Positions 59,566 through 64,000 of a stretch of DNA of 64,000 bases are shown in pieces; the stretch's first letter is position 1, and each line of letters starts with the position of its first letter. Made by a program: the position numbers and the translations under genes. The notes under the pieces are model-generated. The model saw nothing but the letters and a program-made list of their open reading frames with translations, did not search any database and was not told the DNA's origin. The DNA comes from Chryseobacterium cucumeris (GTDB lineage Bacteria > Bacteroidota > Bacteroidia > Flavobacteriales > Weeksellaceae), in assembly GCF_016775705.1 (NCBI RefSeq), contig NZ_CP068760.1, positions 1,488,001 through 1,552,000 on the forward strand, written 5' to 3'.

Positions 59566-61413
59566 ATGAAAAACAGTCTGATTAAAGCTGTTTTCCTTGG
59601 ATTGATATTATCTGTAAGTAGTATCGACGCACAGGTTCAGACAGTTGACAACAGCAAAAAAATGGAATGGTTTAAAAATGCCAAACTGGGAATTTTTATT
59701 CATTGGGGAATCTATTCGGTTAATGGAATCTCAGAATCATGGTCATTCTTCAATAATTATATCAATCACGAAAACTATATGAAACAGCTGAATGGTTTTT
59801 CAGCTTCAAAATACCAGCCGCAACAATGGGTGGATCTGATAAAAGAATCCGGAGCAAAATATGCGGTCATTACCACAAAACATCATGACGGAGTTTCATT
59901 GTGGAATTCAAAGGCAGAAAAAGCCACTACCATCCCTAAAAATTCTCTGGCCGGAAAAGATGTGTTAACTCCATTTGTTTCAGCACTGAAAAAGTCAGGA
60001 TTAAAAACAGGACTTTATTTCTCTCTGCCGGATTGGAGCCATCCGTATTATGATGTCAATACCCGTACAAAAAAGCGCTACGAAATCAAAAGTCATCCGG
60101 CACGCTGGCAGAATTTCATCAGCTATTATCAGGGTCAGCTTAATGAACTTTCTACCCAATATTCACCAGACCTTCTCTGGTTTGATGGAGACTGGGAACA
60201 TACTTCTGATGAATGGAAAGCTTCTCAAACCCTGGATTTACTCAGGAAATACAATTCCAATATCATTATTAACTCAAGACTCAATAATCATGGTGATTAC
60301 GATACTCCCGAACAGGGCATTCCGGTAGTTCCGCCCCAAAATCAATATTGGGAACTTTGTTATACCATGAATGATTCCTGGGGGTATCAGCCTTTTGACA
60401 AAAATTATAAAACACCCAATATGATTGTAAGGACTTTGGCAGATGTGATCAGCATGGGAGGAAATCTTTTGCTTGATATCGGTCCGAAATCAGACGGCAC
60501 TATTCCGGAAGAGCAAATTGAAATTCTGAAAAACCTGGGCAGATGGACATCCAAAAATGAACATGCCATCTATGAAACAACACGTGGAATTTCTTTTGAC
60601 AACTACAAAGGAAAATCAGCGTTTTCAACCTCGAAAAAATCTTTGTTTCTTTATCTTGAAGAAGCTAAAAAACTTACAAAAATCTATGGACTGGCTACAA
60701 AACCCCTTTCTGTAAAAATCATTGGAGATGCATCTGCTGTTGTTACGATGGATTATAATGCCGAGAAAACACTGAATTTGAATTTCTCCAAAGTAAAATT
60801 TGACAAGGATGTCACGGTGGCAGAACTTACTTTTGAGACTCCTCCTGCGTTTTTGAACGATTTTAAGAAGGAAAAATATTCTCTTCCCGAAATACTGGAA
60901 AGCAAAAATACCCAGGAAGCCGTCTATGATATGAGCAACGCATTGCATAACGGAAATAATCTACTTAACAATGAAGGCTTAACCTCCGATGGTCTTGACA
61001 TGAAAATACAGAAAACACCTTCAACAAACCCGGAAACACTGCAATGGATAAGTAAGCATGCAGAAGCGTTTTTTGAGACCGGAAAAGGACTGCCGGAAGG
61101 TCATTTCTCAGGAATGAGCGCTCTGTCAAAAGACAAACAGACTCTATATCTTTTTGTGGAAGGAATTCCTACGGGACCTATTGCTCTGAAAGGAATAAAA
61201 AATGACATTGCCAGAATAAGAATCGTAGGAGAAGGCAGTATGCTCAATCATACGATCTATAATAAACTTTACTGGAGTGACCGTCCGGGAATTATTTATA
61301 TTGATGTCCCTAAAGAAAGACTGGATAAACAACTGACGGTGATCGCAGTTTTGCTTAATAAACCTGTTGAGCTGTACAGAGAAAAAGTGGGAGCTATTGA
61401 AAATAATCTTTAA
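59566..61413 (+). CDS. Glycoside hydrolase family 29 alpha-L-fucosidase, secreted
   Basis: The 615-residue protein has a signal peptide (cleavage near SIDAQ, residue 23) and the GH29 TIM barrel. It carries LGIFIHWGIYSV near 45-56, TTKHHDGVSLWNSK near 104-117, and the nucleophile Asp in LLWFDGDWEH (about 203-212). LADVISMGGNLLLDIGPKSDG lies near 290. The C-terminal part repeats a beta-sandwich pattern (FETGKGLPEG, then YIDVPKERL), which could be an Ig-like or carbohydrate-binding module. It should remove fucose from host or environmental glycans in the periplasm. It is monocistronic and divergent from the RiPP operon. Confidence 0.9.
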   Translation: MKNSLIKAVFLGLILSVSSIDAQVQTVDNSKKMEWFKNAKLGIFIHWGIYSVNGISESWSFFNNYINHENYMKQLNGFSASKYQPQQWVDLIKESGAKYAVITTKHHDGVSLWNSKAEKATTIPKNSLAGKDVLTPFVSALKKSGLKTGLYFSLPDWSHPYYDVNTRTKKRYEIKSHPARWQNFISYYQGQLNELSTQYSPDLLWFDGDWEHTSDEWKASQTLDLLRKYNSNIIINSRLNNHGDYDTPEQGIPVVPPQNQYWELCYTMNDSWGYQPFDKNYKTPNMIVRTLADVISMGGNLLLDIGPKSDGTIPEEQIEILKNLGRWTSKNEHAIYETTRGISFDNYKGKSAFSTSKKSLFLYLEEAKKLTKIYGLATKPLSVKIIGDASAVVTMDYNAEKTLNLNFSKVKFDKDVTVAELTFETPPAFLNDFKKEKYSLPEILESKNTQEAVYDMSNALHNGNNLLNNEGLTSDGLDMKIQKTPSTNPETLQWISKHAEAFFETGKGLPEGHFSGMSALSKDKQTLYLFVEGIPTGPIALKGIKNDIARIRIVGEGSMLNHTIYNKLYWSDRPGIIYIDVPKERLDKQLTVIAVLLNKPVELYREKVGAIENNL

Positions 61414-61431
61414 ATAATCCTATAAAAAACA

Positions 61432-61464
61432 AAATCCGGAGAAAATTCTCCGGATTTTTTATTT
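61432..61464. terminator. Bidirectional terminator between fucosidase and ndk
   Basis: An AAATCCGGAGAA / TTCTCCGGATTT stem with an AA loop has T runs on both strands, between two convergent genes. Confidence 0.75.
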
Positions 61465-61479
61465 TGTAAGATGATTTTC

Positions 61480-61896
61480 TTAGAAAATCTCTCTTCCTGA
61501 AAAATGGAATTGAGCTTCGATTAATGCATTCTCGTCAGAATCTGAACCGTGAACAGCATTTTCTCCGATGCTTCTTGCAAACATTTTTCTGATTGTACCT
61601 TCTGCAGCTTCTGCAGGGTTAGTAGAACCGATTAATGTTCTGAAGTCTTCAACTGCATTGTCTTTTTCTAAAACTGCTGCAACGATAGGACCAGAGCTCA
61701 TGAATTCTACTAATTCTCCATAAAATGGTCTCTCAGCATGTACTTCATAGAATTTTTTTGCATCAGCAACTGTAAGCTGAGTTAATTTTAAAGCTTTGAT
61801 CTTAAAACCTCCTTCAGCAATCTTACCCAATATAGCACCGATATGTCCGTCAGCAACTGCATCAGGCTTAATCATAGTGAATGTAATGTTAGACAT
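61480..61896 (-). CDS. ndk: Nucleoside diphosphate kinase
   Basis: Ndk transfers the terminal phosphate of ATP to nucleoside diphosphates through a phosphohistidine. The 138-residue protein begins FTMIKPDAV (about 5-13), has [17 protein letters not shown] (about 56-72), [14 protein letters not shown] (about 89-102) and the catalytic His in NAVHGSD (about 113-119). Length and motifs are normal. A TAATTTTG element lies at 61920-61927 and the gene is monocistronic. Confidence 0.97.
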   Translation of the reverse strand: MSNITFTMIKPDAVADGHIGAILGKIAEGGFKIKALKLTQLTVADAKKFYEVHAERPFYGELVEFMSSGPIVAAVLEKDNAVEDFRTLIGSTNPAEAAEGTIRKMFARSIGENAVHGSDSDENALIEAQFHFSGREIF

Positions 61897-61919
61897 AAAT
61901 GTATATTTTTTTAATGGCG

Positions 61920-61927
61920 CAAAATTA
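61920..61927 (-). promoter_or_regulatory. -7 element of ndk
   Basis: The minus strand reads TAATTTTG, 24 bases before the ndk start at 61896. Confidence 0.5.
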
Positions 61928-62006
61928 CAAAAAATATCTTTGATTTTTATTTTAATTTTTTTTTAACATAAAAATAACTTTTATTAAGAAATTGTAACAC
62001 AAACTT

Positions 62007-62021
62007 TGGCACAGTAATTGT
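62007..62021 (+). promoter_or_regulatory. Sigma-54-type promoter candidate
   Basis: TTTGGCACAGTAATTGTTT: GG (62008-62009) and GT (62020-62021) are 10 bases apart. The -24 half is near perfect (TTGGCAC); the -12 half has T for C. It shares AACTTTGGCA with the candidate at 45123-45140. Confidence 0.4.
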
Positions 62022-62040
62022 TTATTCTATTGCGATTCTC

Positions 62041-62070
62041 ATGTTTAATTTGAGTTTTCATGGTTATTAG
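62041..62070 (+). CDS. Possible 9-residue micro-ORF within the small transcript
   Basis: ATG to TAG gives MFNLSFHGY. It ends seven bases before the terminator stem. It lacks a clear ribosome-binding site, so coding is uncertain. Confidence 0.15.
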   Translation: MFNLSFHGY

Positions 62071-62076
62071 TTTTTA

Positions 62077-62099
62077 CCCAGCTTCGGCTGGGTTTTTTA
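62077..62099 (+). terminator. Intrinsic terminator of the candidate small RNA
   Basis: A 7-bp ACCCAGC / GCTGGGT stem with a TTCG tetraloop is followed by six T. Confidence 0.75.
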
Positions 62100-62429
62100 T
62101 TTGCAAAAAATAAAGGCATTTTTTATTAATTATGTAATTTTTTAATTAATATTTAATCATATTTAACGATTTTGTTCTTTTAATTGCAATTGGTGAAATA
62201 ATTTTATTTTTTGAAAATCCAATCTCATGGTGGTCAGAAATATGACAAAAGTGGAGTTATCTGCCAAAATTGTAAAGTTGAAAAGTAGAGTTATTTAAAA
62301 ACGAATATTTTTTCATGTAAAAATCAAAAAAATAAATTACAAAAAATAAAATATCCAGAATACATTAAATTGATCTTTAAAAAAAATAATAACAGTAAAT
62401 ATTATTCTTTAGCAGCAAAAGAAAGTGTT

Positions 62430-62462
62430 ACCCTTGTCAAGGTTTCAAACCTTGACAAGGGT
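62430..62462. repeat. Perfect 16-bp palindrome (ACCCTTGTCAAGGTTT class)
   Basis: ACCCTTGTCAAGGTTT (62430-62445) and its exact complement (62447-62462) are separated by a single base. It has no T tract, so it is more like an interspersed palindromic repeat than a terminator. Confidence 0.65.
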
Positions 62463-62483
62463 GTCATTTCGGTAAAAGGGTTT

Positions 62484-62519
62484 TAAAAATAAAAAGAGAC
62501 CATCCAATGATAGTCTCTA
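62484..62519 (-). terminator. Intrinsic terminator of rsgA
   Basis: The minus strand shows an AGAGACTATC / GATGGTCTCT stem followed by TTTTATTTTTAAAA, about 45 bases past the stop codon. Confidence 0.7.
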
Positions 62520-62563
62520 GATTATTTCTGACAAATTTGTCCTGTTACATAAAGATTGTATGA

Positions 62564-63490
62564 TTATTTCTGAGAAGCTTCTTCTGCCTCGTCCATCAGT
62601 TTAATGTAAGTAGCATAGCGCGAATGCTGAATTTCTCCTGTTTCAAGAGCATCGATAACAGCACATTTAGGTTCATTGATGTGAAGGCAGTTGTGAAATT
62701 TACATTCTTCTCTCTTTTTAAAAATTTCAGGAAAGTAATGCTGTACTTCTTCTTTTTCAATATCAATCATTGCAAATTCACGAACCCCGGGAGTATCGAT
62801 AACATTTCCTCCAAAATCCCAGAAATGCATCTGGGCAAAAGTTGTTGTATGCTTACCTTTCAGGTGGGTATCTGAAATTTCAGAAGTTTTTAAATTCAAT
62901 CCCGGCTGCAAAGCATTCACTAAGGTAGATTTTCCACAACCTGAGTGGCCAAAGAATACGGAAGTTTTATCTTTAAGAATTTCCTGAAGCTGATCCAGAT
63001 TCAATTTAGAATAGGACGAAATTTCCAGAGTATCATATCCTATCTCCTGATATAGGAATTCAATATCTTTTACAATTTCAATTTCTTCTTCGTGCAATAC
63101 ATCAATCTTATTAAAAAGAATCAGTGGGGTAATATTATAAGCTTCACAGCATGCCAGGAACCTGTCAAGAAATCCTAATGATGTTTCAGGATGTTTCAGC
63201 GTAAAGATAAAGCACGCCAAATCGATATTGGAAGCAATAATATGAGCTTCTTTGGAAAGATTTACGGATTTTCTGATCAGATAATTAGAGCGGGGTTCAA
63301 TTTTCGTGATCCAGGCAATGTCATCCTGTTCCAGTTGGAACTCAACAAAATCTCCTACAGCAAGTGGATTGGTAAGTCTGGTTTTTATTAATTTGAATTT
63401 CCCCCTGATTCTGGCCTCGAAAATTTTATTTGTTTCCAATTCCAAAACCTGGTACCAACTGCCTGTAGATTTAATGATTTTTCCTTTCAT
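62564..63490 (-). CDS. rsgA: Ribosome small-subunit-dependent GTPase A
   Basis: RsgA checks late maturation of the 30S subunit. The 308-residue protein has an N-terminal OB-fold (about 1-65), then a circularly permuted GTPase domain in the order G4 (FNKIDVL, about 130), G1 (GHSGCGKSTLVN, about 182-193) and G3 (VIDTPGVREF, about 230). The C-terminal zinc knuckle has CKFHNCLHINEPKC. The start at 63490 is preferred: a TATATTTG promoter element (63505-63512) would fall inside the leader of a start at 63517. The call is secure. Confidence 0.95.
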   Translation of the reverse strand: MKGKIIKSTGSWYQVLELETNKIFEARIRGKFKLIKTRLTNPLAVGDFVEFQLEQDDIAWITKIEPRSNYLIRKSVNLSKEAHIIASNIDLACFIFTLKHPETSLGFLDRFLACCEAYNITPLILFNKIDVLHEEEIEIVKDIEFLYQEIGYDTLEISSYSKLNLDQLQEILKDKTSVFFGHSGCGKSTLVNALQPGLNLKTSEISDTHLKGKHTTTFAQMHFWDFGGNVIDTPGVREFAMIDIEKEEVQHYFPEIFKKREECKFHNCLHINEPKCAVIDALETGEIQHSRYATYIKLMDEAEEASQK

Positions 63491-63504
63491 AGATAATGCT
63501 GATG

Positions 63505-63512
63505 CAAATATA
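63505..63512 (-). promoter_or_regulatory. -7 element of rsgA
   Basis: The minus strand reads TATATTTG, 14 bases before the ATG at 63490. It rules out the in-frame start at 63517. Confidence 0.5.
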
Positions 63513-63651
63513 CGCAATTAGGGCTTAGCATTCAGAAAATAGGGTTAAAAACACATGTTTCAATTCTCCTAAATACTGATGGCCAAGCCCTGATTTATTT
63601 TTTTACTGTATATATAGTAAAAATTATACTACTCTTACTATTATCCGCAAT

Positions 63652-64000
63652 TTATCTCTCGATCATAATATTATTCTGAACTTCAATAGATTCTTCGTGA
63701 ATCGCTTTGAATACTTTTTCAATAAACTCCTGAGACATTCCTGTTTCTTTTGCTTTTTGGGTAGCGTATTCTGTGATTACTTTCCAACGTTCAGGCTGGA
63801 AGATCGCAATGTCATTTTCTTTTTTAAGCTTACCGATCTTTTCAGAAATTTTCATTCTTTGAGAAAGAAGTTCAATTAACTGGAAGTCAAGATCGGAGAT
63901 TAAAGTTCTGTGTCTTCCCATTTCTCCTTCAAAACCGGCAAGATTAGAGCTTCTCACTTTCAGATTTCCGATAAGATCTGCAAGAACTTCAGGAGTGATC
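63652..64000 (-). CDS. C-terminal part of a bifunctional DAHP synthase / chorismate mutase (cut by window edge)
   Basis: The frame stays open to the end of the window, reading TPEVLADLIGNLKV in front of SSNLAGFEGEMGRH. The visible 116 residues are therefore the end of a longer protein, not a gene starting at the GTG at 63957. The last ~90 residues form an AroQ-type chorismate mutase domain (RTLISDLDFQLIELLSQRM, ISEKIGKLKKEN, FQPERWKVI), fusing shikimate entry and phenylalanine/tyrosine branch enzymes in Bacteroidota. The upstream residues fit the end of a DAHP synthase domain of the AroA/KDO8P-synthase type, but that domain itself lies outside the window. Confidence 0.8.
   Translation of the reverse strand, partial: ITPEVLADLIGNLKVRSSNLAGFEGEMGRHRTLISDLDFQLIELLSQRMKISEKIGKLKKENDIAIFQPERWKVITEYATQKAKETGMSQEFIEKVFKAIHEESIEVQNNIMIER

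Larger units (their letters stand above)
62032..62099 (+). ncRNA. Candidate small RNA of about 65-70 nucleotides
   Basis: The segment runs from the predicted start of the sigma-54-like promoter to the T run of a textbook terminator (ACCCAGC-ttcg-GCTGGGT then TTTTTT, 62077-62099). Between them a small CTCA/TGAG hairpin and a 9-codon frame (62041-62070) are the only features. There is no gene on either side on this strand, so a promoter plus terminator this close together suggests a real small transcript. Confidence 0.4.
61897..62563. other. Intergenic region between ndk and rsgA
   Basis: No ordinary gene. It holds the ndk -7 element (61920-61927), a possible small transcript with a sigma-54-like promoter and a terminator (62007-62099), about 300 very A/T-rich bases with nothing recognised (62100-62420), a perfect palindrome (62430-62462) and the rsgA terminator (62484-62519). 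Confidence 0.7.

Noticed and set aside
63652..63957. Independent chorismate mutase gene with a GTG start
   Set aside because: The same frame continues to the window edge with DAHP-synthase-type residues, so it is the 3' end of a longer gene.
1..64000. CRISPR arrays, tRNA/rRNA genes, insertion sequences
   Set aside because: No evenly spaced direct repeats with unique spacers, no tRNA-like T-arm sequence, no rRNA text and no transposase-like protein were found by reading.

Overview
The window comes from a Chryseobacterium-like member of the Flavobacteriia (Bacteroidota). This rests on the A/T-rich DNA, Bacteroidota-type -7 elements (TAnnTTTG) before many genes, a SusC/SusD pair, a GldI-like lipoprotein, a type IX secretion (T9SS) C-terminal domain, and lineage-typical families (DUF4294, DUF6952, LuxC-like acyl-CoA reductase beside serC/serA). 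I see no rRNA, tRNA, CRISPR array or transposase.

Layout. 1-2.9 kb: Rossmann protein, tag, a small stress-type protein, fabI. 3.0-13.6 kb: a minus-strand polysaccharide utilisation locus (susC, susD, GH30, GH3, GH16, GH30), best explained as beta-1,3/beta-1,6-glucan use, with an MFS transporter and a degenerate Nudix-type regulator on the other strand (13.7-15.7 kb). 15.8-33.4 kb: glutaryl-CoA dehydrogenase, T9SS-exported hydrolase, patatin/Omp85 protein, AddB-like nuclease, DUF922, rsmG, M28, aminotransferase, M16, then peroxiredoxin, thioredoxin and DUF6952. 33.9-40.1 kb: Bax-inhibitor-like protein, acyl-CoA reductase, and the ferredoxin-serC-serA-DUF1015 serine block. 40.1-44.3 kb: three tandem M28 peptidases, the first lacking key catalytic residues. 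44.3-45.5 kb: 1.25 kb of repeat-rich, structured non-coding DNA. 45.8-49.0 kb: an unusually A/T-rich two-gene operon, a Dam-type adenine methylase translationally coupled to a 780-aa protein that combines a QxK nuclease-like core, a DGQHR domain and a C-terminal HEPN-like RNxxxH motif. This is the best candidate for an undescribed (probably anti-phage) system. 49-57.4 kb: small proteins, two lipoprotein peptidyl-prolyl isomerases (one a cyclophilin-FKBP fusion, one GldI-like), ilvE, mnmD, Nudix, DUF4294, M42, rpe. 57.5-59.4 kb: a compact RiPP-type operon (secreted precursor ending in CPACGMG, MNIO/DUF692 enzyme, DUF1772 membrane protein). 59.5-64 kb: GH29 fucosidase, ndk, a candidate sigma-54-type small transcript, rsgA, and the end of a DAHP synthase/chorismate mutase gene cut by the window edge.

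Function calls rest on motifs read from the translations. No database search was run.
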